A program made the position numbers and the translations under genes. This document shows positions 55,545-64,000 of a stretch of 64,000 bases of DNA, piece by piece (within the stretch, counting starts at the first letter, position 1; every line of letters begins with the position of its first letter). The notes under the pieces were generated by a model. That model was not told the DNA's origin. It did not search any database and was given only the letters and a program-made list of their open reading frames with translations. This DNA comes from Novosphingobium decolorationis (GTDB taxonomy: Bacteria; Pseudomonadota; Alphaproteobacteria; Sphingomonadales; Sphingomonadaceae): NCBI RefSeq assembly GCF_018417475.1, contig NZ_CP054856.1, positions 2,139,001 to 2,203,000 on the forward strand, in the 5' to 3' direction.

Positions 55545-55593
55545 GCCGGGGGGAGTGGCGTGAGGGCGTAGCCCGAGGGCCACTCCCCCCGGC
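55545..55593. terminator. Strong hairpin downstream of istB
   Basis: A 15-bp perfect stem, GCCGGGGGGAGTGGC with GCCACTCCCCCCGGC, whose loop holds a small GGGC-GTA-GCCC hairpin. It begins 14 bases beyond the istB stop codon. No T run. May block read-through in or out of the element. Confidence 0.6.
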
Positions 55594-55606
55594 ATTGGCT
55601 TGCTTT

Positions 55607-56374
55607 TCAGGGTCTGATTTTGGCCTTGCGGGCCCGGCTGTGAGCGAGGCGATAGCTTTCGCCGTTCATCTCGAGGATGCTGACGTGATGGGTCAGGCGA
55701 TCGAGGAGCGCGCCTGTGAGACGCTCGGATCCGAAGGTTTCGGTCCATTCGTCGAAGGGCAGGTTGCTGGTGATCAAGGTGGAGCCGCGTTCGTAACGCT
55801 GGGAGATCAGCTCGAACAGCAGTTCGGCGCCGGTCTTGGAGAGCGGTACGAAGCCCAGTTCGTCGATGATGAGCAGTTTGTATCCGACCATCTGCTTCTG
55901 GAAGCGCAGGAGACGCCGCTCGTCGCGCGCCTCCATCATTTCGCTGACCAGCGCCGCCGCAGTGGTGAAGCCCACCGACAGCCCTTTCTGGCATGCTGCC
56001 AGTCCGAGCCCCAACGCTACGTGCGTCTTTCCGGTGCCCGATGGCCCCAGAGCGATGGCGTTCTCACGCCGCTCGATCCACTCGCAGCGCGCCATCTCGA
56101 GCACCTGCATCTTGTTGAGCCTCGGGATGACGGTGAAGTCGAAGCTGTCGAGGCTTTTGACGGCGGGGAAGCGCGCGGCCTTGATGCGCCGCTCGACCAT
56201 ACGACGCTCCCTGTCGATCATCTCCATCTCGACAAGGCGGGCGAGGAAGCGGATATGATCGACGCCTTCAGCGGCACATTGCCGGGCGAGCTTGTGGTGC
56301 TCTCGCAGGCACGTAGGCAGCTTGAGTGCCTTGAGATTGTGAGCGAGAAGAAGCTCCGGGGTCTGATCGCTCAT
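55607..56374 (-). CDS. istB: IS21 transposition helper ATPase IstB
   Basis: AAA+ ATPase of 255 residues that assists the IstA transposase. Walker A GPSGTGKTHVALGLG near residue 110, Walker B LLIIDELGFV, sensor-like LITSNLPFDEW. The ATG at 56374 overlaps the istA stop (ATGA), the normal arrangement for IS21. Appears intact. Confidence 0.93.
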   Translation of the reverse strand: MSDQTPELLLAHNLKALKLPTCLREHHKLARQCAAEGVDHIRFLARLVEMEMIDRERRMVERRIKAARFPAVKSLDSFDFTVIPRLNKMQVLEMARCEWIERRENAIALGPSGTGKTHVALGLGLAACQKGLSVGFTTAAALVSEMMEARDERRLLRFQKQMVGYKLLIIDELGFVPLSKTGAELLFELISQRYERGSTLITSNLPFDEWTETFGSERLTGALLDRLTHHVSILEMNGESYRLAHSRARKAKIRP

Positions 56375-57877
56375 GCGGCCTCCTGCTGGTCGGAGAGCAG
56401 GCTCAGATAGGCTCTGGCAAAGGTCTTCTCGACCGTTGTGCGTGGCAGGAAGGGATAGACGTCCAGGTCCAGCCTGGGCGGTACGCGTTCGACCCGGCAC
56501 AGGGCGAGGTGCTTGACGGCATCGAAGCCGATGGCGCCAAGATCAATGGCCTGTTCCACCGCCGCACGGAGATCGGCGAGGGTGAACGTTTCCAACAGGC
56601 GCAGCACCTGTACATATTCACGCCTGCCATGCTTGTGCATGCGGCCTTCCATCAACCGCTGCAGTGTCGTGAACGCTTCGGGCAAATCCCAGCCCTGCAA
56701 AGGCGCGGCCTGGTCGAATGCGTTGATCTTCTGCTCGATCAGCGGGAGATAGTGGAGCGGGTCGAAGATAACCTCCTCGCGGGCATAACAACGAGGATGA
56801 CGGGCGATGACTTCGCTGCGGCAGCCGACCACCACCTCATCGACATAGGCCCTGATCCAGACCTCCTGATGGCCCCGTGCCACCGGAACCGAATAATCGT
56901 TGGTCCTGTAGCGCACCAGGGATTGCGAGGAGACCCGCCCGCTCGTCTGATCGCAGGCCTCGAAGGGTGTAGCGGGCAGAGGCTGCATGGCTGCCAGATC
57001 GCGTTGCAAGCGCTCACCGATCGTCTCGCTCTGTCCGCGCACCTTGTCCTGCTGGCGCTTGCGGCATTGCTCCTCCAGCCATAGGTTGAAGGCCTCCCAG
57101 GTCGGGAACTTCGGGATCGGCACCATGAAATTGCGGCGGCAGTAACCAACCAGCCCTTCCACATTGCCTTTCTCGTTCCCCTTGCCCGGGCGGGCATAGC
57201 GGTCGCGGATCACGTAATGCGACAGGAAAGCGCTGAACAGCGTGGCACGCTTACGCGTGCCGTCTGGCAGGATCTTCGCCACAAGGCAGCGATCGTTGTC
57301 ATAGACGATCGAGCGCGGCACCGCGCCGAAGAACGCGAAGGCATGAACGTGTCCGTCCACCCGGCCTCCGCCACCGCCGCCGGATAGGCCGCACATAGCA
57401 GGCATCACTGTGCGGCAGATCGAGTGCGAAGAAGTAGGCCTTCTGCTGCACCCCGCCGATCTCCACCAGCGCTTCCCCGAAATCGGCCTGCGCATCCCCC
57501 GCCGGGTGGGCCAGCGGCACGAACATCTCCCGGCTGCGTTGCTCACGCTCGCGGATGTAATCCTTGATGATCGTATAGCCGCCGGTGAAACCATGCTCGG
57601 CGCGCAAGCGGTCGAATACCCGCTTCGCCGTATGGCGCTGTTTGCGCGGGACGCAGCGGTCCCCTTCAAGCCATCCATCAATGATCGCCACAAACCCGTC
57701 CAGCTTCGGACGCTGCGGGACAGATTGACGCCGGTAACCCGGTGGCGATGAAAACGACAGCATCTTGCGCACCGTGTCGCGCGACACATTGAAACGCTTC
57801 GCCGCCGCCCGCTGGCTCATGCCATCCGCGCAAGCCAAACGGACCTGAAGATAAAGTTCCACGCTGTAGATCCCCAC
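56371..57877 (-). pseudogene. istA: IS21 transposase IstA, frameshifted
   Basis: The N-terminal part (from 57877) has the HTH (MSQRAAAKRFNVSRDTVRKML) and the beginning of the integrase core (AQADFGEA). The C-terminal part in another frame continues from GRVDGHVHAFAFFGAVPRSIVYDN to the stop at 56371. Between them, near 57390 and 57361, the sequence is consistent with loss of two single bases (one G in a GCGGGCC context, one T in GCCTGGG). Together the parts cover a normal IstA of about 500 residues. Either the gene is dead or these are sequencing errors. Confidence 0.82.
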
Positions 57878-57982
57878 ACCTCCCTGACTTGGCAGAAAGG
57901 CTTCAAGGTGGACGACTTTTACGCCGCCCGCAGCAGGACTATCCCGCCGCTAGCGTGGTCGAATATTGCTCCGCCGTTCTCA

Positions 57983-58160
57983 CCGAGCCGAACACGCCGG
58001 CTGCCCCTTCAAGCAACTGCGTGCGCCACGTCGTGATCTGGTTAGGATGCAGATCATAGTCGTGCGCCAGCTCTGCCAACGTCTTCTCACCCTTGATCGC
58101 GGCAAGCGCCACCTTCGCCTTAAATGCTGGGCTGTGGTTGCGCCGAGGTCGTCTGCTCAT
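57983..58160 (-). pseudogene. IS3-family orfA fragment
   Basis: Start of an IS3-type OrfA: RRPRRNHSPAFKAKVALAAIKGEKTLAEL and LHPNQITTWRTQLLEGA, a helix-turn-helix of the first transposase protein. It breaks after GVFGS, where the IS21 end begins. orfB and the far end are absent, so only about 59 codons are genuine. Confidence 0.8.
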
Positions 58161-58300
58161 TCTCTGCTCCTGTCTCGCAGCCCATCTGGCTGCTCTCAGG
58201 CAGAAAATCCAATTATCTCAGTGTGCAGATTCTCCAGGCCACCTCTCTATGCGATGGCCGGGGAAGCCGAGGAAATCTCTGAACCCGCGCTCTTGAAATC

Positions 58301-58331
58301 TTGACCTAACGCTGGCCTAGTCAGTATATAC
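58301..58331 (+). promoter_or_regulatory. Promoter of the toxin-antitoxin pair
   Basis: TTGACC at 58301-58306, 18 bases, then TATATA at 58325-58330. The -10 box lies in the palindrome GTATATAC (58324-58331), a likely operator for the antitoxin's own ribbon-helix-helix domain. Confidence 0.55.
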
Positions 58332-58359
58332 AACGTCAGTACCTTGTGGAGATATCCCG

Positions 58360-58626
58360 TTGAAAGCCGCTGTGTTCACGATGAAGCTGGAAGCTGACCT
58401 GCGGGCCGAGTTCATGGCCGAGGCCGAGGCCAGCCACCGCTCGGCTTCGCAGGTGGTTCGCGAATTCATGCGCGCATTCGTCCAGCAGCAACGCGCGCAG
58501 CGCGAGCATGACGCCTTCCTGCAACGCAAGGTTGAAGTCGCCCGCGCCTCGATGCGGGACGGACTTGGCCGGTCGAACGAAGAGGTCGAAGCCGCCTTTG
58601 CCGCATTGCGCGCCGCCCATTCGTGA
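58360..58626 (+). CDS. Ribbon-helix-helix antitoxin (ParD-like)
   Basis: Antitoxin of 88 residues. The first about 45 residues form a ribbon-helix-helix (FTMKLEADLRAEFMAEAEASHRSASQVVREFMRAFV); the charged C-terminal half would wrap the toxin. Start taken as TTG at 58360 because GGAG lies 8 bases upstream; the in-frame ATG at 58381 has no ribosome site. Its stop overlaps the GTG start of the toxin (GTGA). Located beside IS remnants, a common place for such modules. Confidence 0.8.
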   Translation: MKAAVFTMKLEADLRAEFMAEAEASHRSASQVVREFMRAFVQQQRAQREHDAFLQRKVEVARASMRDGLGRSNEEVEAAFAALRAAHS

Positions 58627-58907
58627 AAATCATCTGGACGCCGCAGGCGCAGCACGATCGCATCGCGATCTGGGATTATCTCGTGGGGCACGATCCTGCT
58701 GCGGCACTTCGGATCGATCAGCTATTCAGTGATGCCGTTGCCAGGCTGGCCGACTTCCCCTTGCTTGGCCATGTCGGCACAGTCGCAGGGACGCGAGAAC
58801 TGACGCCGCACCGAAGCTATCGCATCGTTTACGAGGTTGCAGGTGATACGATTTGGATATTGGTTGTGATCCACACCGCACGGCAATGGCCGCCGCTACA
58901 GGATTGA
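58623..58907 (+). CDS. RelE/ParE-family toxin
   Basis: Toxin of 94 residues: IIWTPQAQHDRIAIWDYLVGHDPAAALRI at the N-terminus, GHVGTVAGTRELTPHRSYRIVYEV, and IWILVVIHTARQWP at the end, the typical ParE/RelE layout. Starts with GTG overlapping the antitoxin stop. ParE members poison gyrase and RelE members cut mRNA; the partner's ParD-like type favours ParE, without proof. Confidence 0.85.
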   Translation: MKIIWTPQAQHDRIAIWDYLVGHDPAAALRIDQLFSDAVARLADFPLLGHVGTVAGTRELTPHRSYRIVYEVAGDTIWILVVIHTARQWPPLQD

Positions 58908-58981
58908 AACATCCGATTTATCGCTGAAGTGACGTTCCCCTGACCTTAACGTACGATTCCACACTCAGCCGGAACTGACCC

Positions 58982-59353
58982 TTGCTGCCAAAGCGTCCCG
59001 TCTGGCAACTGGGCCTGTTCGGCGCAGCGATCGCGCTGATCGCGGCGTGGTTCCGCGTCTCGCAGCACTTCGTGCCATTTCTGGAAATCCTGGGCGTGGC
59101 GGCCTCGCCGATCGCGGCGGTCTGGTGCTGCGGCTACTTCCTTGCGCAAGACCGGGCCGCCGACGATGTTACGAGACTTACGTCCCGCAACAAGGAGCTG
59201 AATACGCTGGCGTGGTTTCTGGGCGCAGTGGCGGGCTATGCCAGCCAGTCGCAAGGCGGCTTCTTGCTGCCCGCCCCCGCGATCGAGGGCTACCTCGTGA
59301 CGGTGGTGATCTGGTTCGCGATCTTCAAGGGGCCCTGGAAGGCTGCGGCATAA
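58982..59353 (+). CDS. Small membrane protein, hypothetical
   Basis: About 123 residues with four hydrophobic segments (QLGLFGAAIALIAAWF, IAAVWCCGYFLA, LAWFLGAVAGYA, YLVTVVIWFAIF). No family recognised. Start uncertain: a TTG at 58982 or a CTG at 58976 would be used, since no ATG precedes the first hydrophobic segment. It ends 13 bases before the stop of the convergent hutC. Confidence 0.5.
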   Translation: MLPKRPVWQLGLFGAAIALIAAWFRVSQHFVPFLEILGVAASPIAAVWCCGYFLAQDRAADDVTRLTSRNKELNTLAWFLGAVAGYASQSQGGFLLPAPAIEGYLVTVVIWFAIFKGPWKAAA

Positions 59354-59366
59354 GGCCTCGCCTCGA

Positions 59367-60086
59367 TCAGGATGGCGAGGGCTGCGAAGTCGGTCCGAAG
59401 CGCGCCACCAGGTCATAGGCATCGCCGAGGAATATCTGGCGCACGGAAGTGATCCGCTCCGGGCCGCGCCAGGTCCGGCGTTCCACGCACAGGCATGGCG
59501 TCCCCACCGCGACGCCAAGCCAGTCCGCTGCCTCGCCCAGAGCAGCGACGGCGGAGATGCGCGTCTCGGCCTCGGTCCAGGGCACATGCTGCAAGAGCCA
59601 CGTTCCCGGCGGTACGTCGTCGAGTTCGGCGTCGACGAAATCGGGCACCGCGCTCGCACTCACCCGACGAAACTCGACGGCCAGCGGGGCACCGTCTACC
59701 AGATGAAGTCCGTCGATCTGCACCAGCGCACCACCGCCGGCGAGGAGGATTTCCTCCTCGTCATTTCCGGCGGGACGATGCCGACGGCGGATCGGCCTGA
59801 AGGCGTAATCCTGCCCACGTTCGCGCACTTGCGCTGCGATGTCGGGTACGTCGAGCACCATGGAATGAACCTTGGGCCGCATCACGAACGTCCCCGCCTT
59901 CTTGCGCCGCTCGATCAACCCCGCCCCGACGAGCGCGGAGAGCGCCTTGTTCACGGTCATGCGCGAACAGCCATATTCCTGCATCAGGTCCTGCTCGATG
60001 GGCAGGCGATCGCCGGGAGCCAGTTCGCCACCGAGGATGCGGCGCTCGAAATCCGATCGAATGCGTTCGTGCAGGGGCGTTTTCAC
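59367..60086 (-). CDS. hutC: Histidine utilisation repressor
   Basis: GntR-family regulator of 239 residues. N-terminal winged helix (LAPGDRLPIEQDLMQEYGCSRMTVNKALSALVGAGLIERRKKAGTFV) and C-terminal UTRA ligand domain (from about residue 95). HutC represses hut genes until urocanate binds. Translationally coupled to hutF (ATGA) and next to a matching operator at 61487-61496. Confidence 0.92.
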   Translation of the reverse strand: MKTPLHERIRSDFERRILGGELAPGDRLPIEQDLMQEYGCSRMTVNKALSALVGAGLIERRKKAGTFVMRPKVHSMVLDVPDIAAQVRERGQDYAFRPIRRRHRPAGNDEEEILLAGGGALVQIDGLHLVDGAPLAVEFRRVSASAVPDFVDAELDDVPPGTWLLQHVPWTEAETRISAVAALGEAADWLGVAVGTPCLCVERRTWRGPERITSVRQIFLGDAYDLVARFGPTSQPSPS

Positions 60087-61435
60087 GCGATCAATGTCTC
60101 CAGTACCTTGGTGTAGTCACGCGCAACGCGGTCGCGCGCGCGGTGCCGCCCTTCGCTGACGAACTTCTCGCCATGGCGCCACACGCAGTCAATGGCCGAG
60201 CGTCCGGCAGCGAACAGGAAGCTGTCGGTTATCGCATCGCCCTGTCGGTGCGCCATCGCCGGATGATCGAGGCGGAGGGTCACGATGTCGGCAGGAAGGC
60301 CCACCGCGATCCCCGCCTCGACGCCAAGCGCCGCAGCCCCGCCCGCGAGCGCACCGGAATACAGGTCCGCGCCAGTCGAACGCCCCGCGCCCCGCGCCAT
60401 CACGTTTCGCGCGCGGCGGGTCAGGCGTTGGCCATATTCAAGCAGCCGCAGTTCCTCGCTCGCATCGATCAGGACGTTGGAATCGCTGCCGATGCCATAG
60501 CGCCCACCGGCAGCGAGGAACGCCTCGACGGGGAACAGCCCGTCACCCAGGTTCGCCTCGGTGATCGGACATAGCCCCGCCACCGCGCGGCTGCGAGCCA
60601 TGGCCAGCGTCTCCGCCTCGGTCAGGTGCGTGGCGTGGACGAGGCACCACCGGCCATCCACGTCGGCATTGTCCAGCAACCATTCGACGGGGCGCTGGCC
60701 ACTCCATGCCAGGCAGTCGTCCACTTCCTTCACCTGCTCGGCGATGTGGATGTGGACTGGCCGATCCTTGGCCAACGGGGCAAGATCGCGCAGTTGCGCA
60801 GGCGAGACCGCACGCAGGCTGTGCGGCGCGACGCCGACCACTGCATCGGGCAAGGCGCTGGCATGGGCCTGCGCGCCTTCGAGCAAGCGGGCATAACCGT
60901 CCAGATCGTTGATGAAGCGCGCCTGCGCCGGGCTCGGCGACTGGGCACCGAACCCGGCATAGCTGTAAAGCACCGGCAGCAACGTTATCCCGATCCCGCT
61001 ATCCGTGGCCGCTGCCAGCACCGCCGCGCTCATCTGCGCGGGATCGGCGAAGGGGCGGCCAGCGTGGTCGTGATGGAGGTAATGGAACTCGCCGACGCGG
61101 GTGAAGCCCCCCTCCAGCATCTCGACATAGGCGAGCGCGGCGATCGCCTGCACATCGTCCGGCGTCATGCGATCGACGAAGCGGTACATGATCTCGCGCC
61201 AGGTCCAGAAACTGTCGTTCGCAGGGCCACTCTGCTCGGCAAGACCGGCCATGCCGCGCTGGAAGGCGTGACTGTGCAGGTTGGGCATTCCGGCAAGCGC
61301 GCAGGCGTGGCGCTCATCCGCTGCGCAAGGCTCGGCATTCGCCTCCACTGCGGTGATCAGGCCATCCGCAACCGTGACACGGACGTTGCGCCCCCAGCCA
61401 TCGGGCAGAAGGCAATGATTGAAAAACAATGACAT
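60083..61435 (-). CDS. hutF: Formimidoylglutamate deiminase
   Basis: Amidohydrolase of 450 residues that deaminates N-formimino-glutamate to N-formyl-glutamate, the five-step histidine route. [17 protein letters not shown] holds the first zinc ligands; [17 protein letters not shown] and [11 protein letters not shown] follow. The ATG at 61435 has AAGGGTG just upstream; the ATG at 61462 in frame is less likely. HutF implies that HutG (formylglutamate deformylase) is needed; it was not seen in the window. Confidence 0.93.
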   Translation of the reverse strand: MSLFFNHCLLPDGWGRNVRVTVADGLITAVEANAEPCAADERHACALAGMPNLHSHAFQRGMAGLAEQSGPANDSFWTWREIMYRFVDRMTPDDVQAIAALAYVEMLEGGFTRVGEFHYLHHDHAGRPFADPAQMSAAVLAAATDSGIGITLLPVLYSYAGFGAQSPSPAQARFINDLDGYARLLEGAQAHASALPDAVVGVAPHSLRAVSPAQLRDLAPLAKDRPVHIHIAEQVKEVDDCLAWSGQRPVEWLLDNADVDGRWCLVHATHLTEAETLAMARSRAVAGLCPITEANLGDGLFPVEAFLAAGGRYGIGSDSNVLIDASEELRLLEYGQRLTRRARNVMARGAGRSTGADLYSGALAGGAAALGVEAGIAVGLPADIVTLRLDHPAMAHRQGDAITDSFLFAAGRSAIDCVWRHGEKFVSEGRHRARDRVARDYTKVLETLIA

Positions 61436-61486
61436 GGTCACCCTTCCCGATCCTTTCGGCATGAATCTTCTCCGTGCTGCAATTAT

Positions 61487-61496
61487 TGTCTATACA
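61487..61496. promoter_or_regulatory. HutC-type operator
   Basis: TGTCTATACA, matching the GntR/HutC-subfamily consensus GTMTAKAC. It lies in the 115-base divergent gap between hutF and hutI, placed to control both hutFC and hutIH. Confidence 0.75.
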
Positions 61497-61550
61497 TTAT
61501 TTCAGAACAGTGCAATCACAATGGGCGAGGCCAACACAGGACCGCGAGCC

Positions 61551-62762
61551 ATGCTTTACGACACCATCTGGAAGGACGCCCGGCTTGCGACCATGGCGGG
61601 CGCCACGGCCGCGAGCGCAGATGTCGGCGCGATCGAGCATGGGGTGATCGCGGCAAAGGATGGCATGATCGCCTACGCCGGCCCTGCCGCCGAAGCGCCC
61701 TCGCTCGACGCGAAGCGGGTTGTCGATTGCGAAGGCCGCTGGATCACGCCGGGCCTGATCGACTGCCACACCCACCTTATTCATGGCGGCAACCGTGCCG
61801 CAGAATTCGAAATGCGGCTCGATGGTGCGACTTACGAAGACATCGCAAGAGCGGGGGGCGGCATCGTCTCCACCATGCGCGCGACCCGCGCGGCCAGCGA
61901 GGACGAACTCGTCGCCGATGCCCTGCCGCGCCTCGATGCGCTGATCGCCGAAGGCGCCACCACGGTCGAGGTGAAATCCGGCTATGGCCTCGGCCGCGAC
62001 AGCGAGATCCGCATGCTGCGCGCGGCACGCCGCCTTGGCGAGGAGCGCGCGGTGTCCATCGCCACGACCTTCCTTGGCGCGCACGCCCTGCCGCCGGAAT
62101 TTGCGAGTGATGCGGACGGTTACATCGCCCTGCTGTGCGACGAAGTCCTGCCGGAAATCGCCGCGCTTGGTCTTGCCGACGCGGTGGATGCCTTCTGCGA
62201 GGGCATCGGCTTCAGCGTCAGTCAGACCGAACGCATGTTCGATGCGGCGGTTCGCCACGGCCTGCCGGTGAAGCTGCATGCAGAGCAGCTTTCCAATCTC
62301 CATGGCGCGGCGCTAGCGGCCCGTCATGGTGCGCTTTCCGCCGATCATCTCGAATATCTCGACGAGGCCGGGATCGCCGCGATGGCAGCCTCGGGCACTG
62401 TCGCCACGCTGCTGCCGGGCGCCTACTACTTCGTACGCGAGACGAAGCTGCCGCCTATCGCGGCCCTGCGCACCGCAGGCGTGCCCATCGCGCTGGCGAC
62501 CGACTGCAATCCAGGCACGTCGCCGCTCACCTCACTGCTGCTGACGATGAACATGGGCGCGACGCTGTTCCGCCTGACCGTTGCCGAATGCCTTGCCGGC
62601 GTCACCCGCAACGCCGCGCGCGCCCTCGGGCTTGCGAACCGGGGCACGCTGGAGGCGGGCAAGCGCTGTGACCTTGCCATCTGGAACGTCGAACGTCCCG
62701 CCGAACTTGTCTATCGCATGGGGTTCAATCCGCTCCATGCCCGCATCTGGAGTGGTCAATGA
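61551..62762 (+). CDS. hutI: Imidazolonepropionase
   Basis: Amidohydrolase of 403 residues converting imidazolone propionate to formiminoglutamate. Zinc and active-site blocks: [49 protein letters not shown]. Length matches the family when started at the ATG 61551, with AGGA 9 bases upstream; two in-frame ATGs further upstream (61521, 61419) would reach through the operator region. Stop overlaps the hutH start (ATGA). Confidence 0.94.
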   Translation: MLYDTIWKDARLATMAGATAASADVGAIEHGVIAAKDGMIAYAGPAAEAPSLDAKRVVDCEGRWITPGLIDCHTHLIHGGNRAAEFEMRLDGATYEDIARAGGGIVSTMRATRAASEDELVADALPRLDALIAEGATTVEVKSGYGLGRDSEIRMLRAARRLGEERAVSIATTFLGAHALPPEFASDADGYIALLCDEVLPEIAALGLADAVDAFCEGIGFSVSQTERMFDAAVRHGLPVKLHAEQLSNLHGAALAARHGALSADHLEYLDEAGIAAMAASGTVATLLPGAYYFVRETKLPPIAALRTAGVPIALATDCNPGTSPLTSLLLTMNMGATLFRLTVAECLAGVTRNAARALGLANRGTLEAGKRCDLAIWNVERPAELVYRMGFNPLHARIWSGQ

Positions 62763-64000
62763 ATCCTGTCCTGCTCACGCCTGGAAGTGTCCCGCTGACG
62801 GACTGGCGCGCGGTCTATCGCGGCGCTGCCGTCACGCTCGACCCGGCCTGCGCGCCCCGCGTTGCGGCAAGTGCCGCCGCCGTGTCGCGCATTCTGGCAA
62901 AGGGCGCGCCAGTCTACGGCATCAACACCGGTTTCGGTAAGCTGGCAAGCGTTCGGATCGGCGACGAAGATCTCGCGACGCTCCAGCGCAACATCGTGCT
63001 GAGCCACGCGGCGGGCACGGGCGCGCCTTCGCCGGTGCCGGTGATCCGGCTGATGATGGCGCTGAAACTCGCCAGCCTGGCGCAGGGTGCCTCGGGCGTG
63101 CGGCCGGAGACGGTGGCGCTGCTGGAGGCGATGCTGGTCAAGGGCCTGACCCCGGTGGTGCCGAGCCAGGGCTCGGTCGGCGCGAGCGGCGACCTTGCCC
63201 CGCTGTCGCACATGGCCGCAACAATGATCGGCGTGGGCGAGATATTCGTCGACGATGAACGCCTCCCCGCCGCCGAGGCACTGCGCGATGCAGGTCTTGA
63301 CCCCACCGAGCTTGGCCCCAAAGAAGGCCTCGCCCTGCTCAACGGCACCCAGTTCTCCACCGCCAATGCCTTGGCCGGGCTGTTCGAGGCCGAACTGCTG
63401 TTCCGCTCCGCGCTTGTCACCGGCGCACTCTCGACCGAGGCGGCCAAGGGTTCCGATACGCCGTTCGATCCCCGCATCCACACCCTGCGCCGCCATCGCG
63501 GCCAGATCGAGGTGGCCGATGCCCTGCGCGACCTGATGACCGGCAGCGCCATCCGCGCCAGCCATCTGGAAAACGACGCGCGCGTGCAGGATCCCTATTG
63601 CCTGCGCTGCCAGCCACAGGTCATGGGCGCAGCGCTCGACATTCTGCGCCAGGCCGCAACCACGCTGGAGATCGAGGCCAACGGCGTCTCCGATAACCCG
63701 CTGATCTTCCCCGAAACGGACGAGGCGCTGTCAGGCGGCAACTTCCATGCCGAGCCGGTCGCCTTCGCCGCCGACATGATCGCCATGGCCATCTGCGAGA
63801 TCGGCTCGATCGCCGAGCGCCGCATCGCCATGCTGGTGGACCCGGCTCTGTCCGGCCTGCCCGCGTTCCTGACGCCGCGCCCCGGTCTCAATTCGGGGTT
63901 CATGATCCCGCAGGTGACCGCCGCCGCGCTCGTCAGCGAGAACAAGCAGCGCGCCTACCCGGCCAGCGTCGATTCGATCCCGACCTCTGCCAACCAGGAA
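62759..64000 (+). CDS. hutH: Histidine ammonia-lyase (3' end beyond window)
   Basis: First 414 residues of an enzyme that is normally about 510 long, deaminating histidine to urocanate. The MIO prosthetic group forms from A142-S143-G144 in [33 protein letters not shown] and [10 protein letters not shown] are canonical. The gene runs off the end of the window in frame with no stop. Urocanase (hutU) is not seen and may lie beyond. Confidence 0.94.
   Translation, partial: MNPVLLTPGSVPLTDWRAVYRGAAVTLDPACAPRVAASAAAVSRILAKGAPVYGINTGFGKLASVRIGDEDLATLQRNIVLSHAAGTGAPSPVPVIRLMMALKLASLAQGASGVRPETVALLEAMLVKGLTPVVPSQGSVGASGDLAPLSHMAATMIGVGEIFVDDERLPAAEALRDAGLDPTELGPKEGLALLNGTQFSTANALAGLFEAELLFRSALVTGALSTEAAKGSDTPFDPRIHTLRRHRGQIEVADALRDLMTGSAIRASHLENDARVQDPYCLRCQPQVMGAALDILRQAATTLEIEANGVSDNPLIFPETDEALSGGNFHAEPVAFAADMIAMAICEIGSIAERRIAMLVDPALSGLPAFLTPRPGLNSGFMIPQVTAAALVSENKQRAYPASVDSIPTSANQE

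Larger units (their letters stand above)
55484..57982 (-). mobile_element. IS21-family insertion sequence
   Basis: Element of about 2.5 kb carrying istA and istB on the minus strand. The left end begins TGTCAACGGCGGAGCAA at 55484; the right end reads, inverted, TGAGAACGGCGGAGCAA from 57982. Further inside, GGGCGGCGTAAAA occurs near both ends, like the multiple terminal repeats of this family. No matching target duplication was found across the two ends, which fits a later rearrangement. Confidence 0.82.

Noticed and set aside
55545..55593. Possible third copy of the 113-bp intergenic repeat
   Set aside because: The GAGGGCGTAGCCCGAGG loop resembles part of the repeat's end hairpin, but the flanking 15-bp stem and the rest of the element do not match. 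It is better taken as the istB-proximal hairpin.

Overview
The window is about 64 kb of high-GC DNA from what looks like an alphaproteobacterium of the Sphingomonadales (Novosphingobium or Sphingobium type). The evidence is two large TonB-dependent receptors with sphingomonad-style N-termini, a pobA/AraC-type pobR pair, hut genes with a HutC repressor, dense ATGA-type translational coupling and strong GC3 bias. No rRNA, tRNA or CRISPR was seen.

Region 1 (1-25.6 kb) is almost entirely purine catabolism. After a phosphoribosyltransferase and a LOG-family nucleotidase, about twenty minus-strand genes run from 21405 down to 1355, most with overlapping stop and start codons. Reading in the direction of transcription: hpxX, hpxY (AtzE-like), an AzgA-type base permease, a secreted nucleosidase, hpxW, allC, pucG, puuE, hpxZ, uraD, an FMO-like flavoprotein in the urate-oxidase slot, uraH, xdhA, xdhB, xdhC, guaD, an adenine-deaminase-type enzyme, a secreted nucleoside hydrolase and a DUF4269 protein. 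Divergently transcribed are a TonB-dependent receptor carrying a perfect EF-hand loop and a secreted NUP-family nucleoside protein. Together they suggest nucleoside uptake across the outer membrane, base release in the periplasm, base import, and oxidation through urate and allantoin to oxalurate and oxamate.

Region 2 (25.7-35.9 kb) holds pobA/pobR, a large secreted protein of unknown function, an anSME-like radical SAM/SPASM protein without a visible sulfatase, a small membrane protein, a sterol-desaturase-type di-iron hydroxylase and a TPR sulfotransferase. Two copies of a 113-114 bp intergenic repeat lie here.

Region 3 (35.9-52.9 kb) is the most interesting. It contains an IS630 element abutting a second TonB receptor, a second di-iron hydroxylase, a NikR-like regulator that lacks three of four nickel ligands, an ABC importer, a second NikR-like regulator, two DUF1989 proteins (UAAP1/2, the carboxyguanidine-deiminase family), a urea/guanidine carboxylase and allophanate hydrolase. 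Five copies of a 28-29 bp dyad close to GTATTAC-N14-GTAATAC lie upstream of hydroxylase 1, hydroxylase 2, both regulators and the importer. Their overall length equals that of NikR operators. I propose a single regulon for acquisition and breakdown of a guanidino- or urea-type nitrogen compound, with membrane hydroxylases as unexplained members.

Region 4 (53-64 kb) has a UDP-glucose dehydrogenase, a tannase gene cut off by an IS21-family element (itself with a frameshifted istA and inserted in an IS3 remnant), a toxin-antitoxin pair, and the hut locus: hutC-hutF on minus, hutI-hutH on plus, with a HutC-type operator between. hutH runs off the window end.
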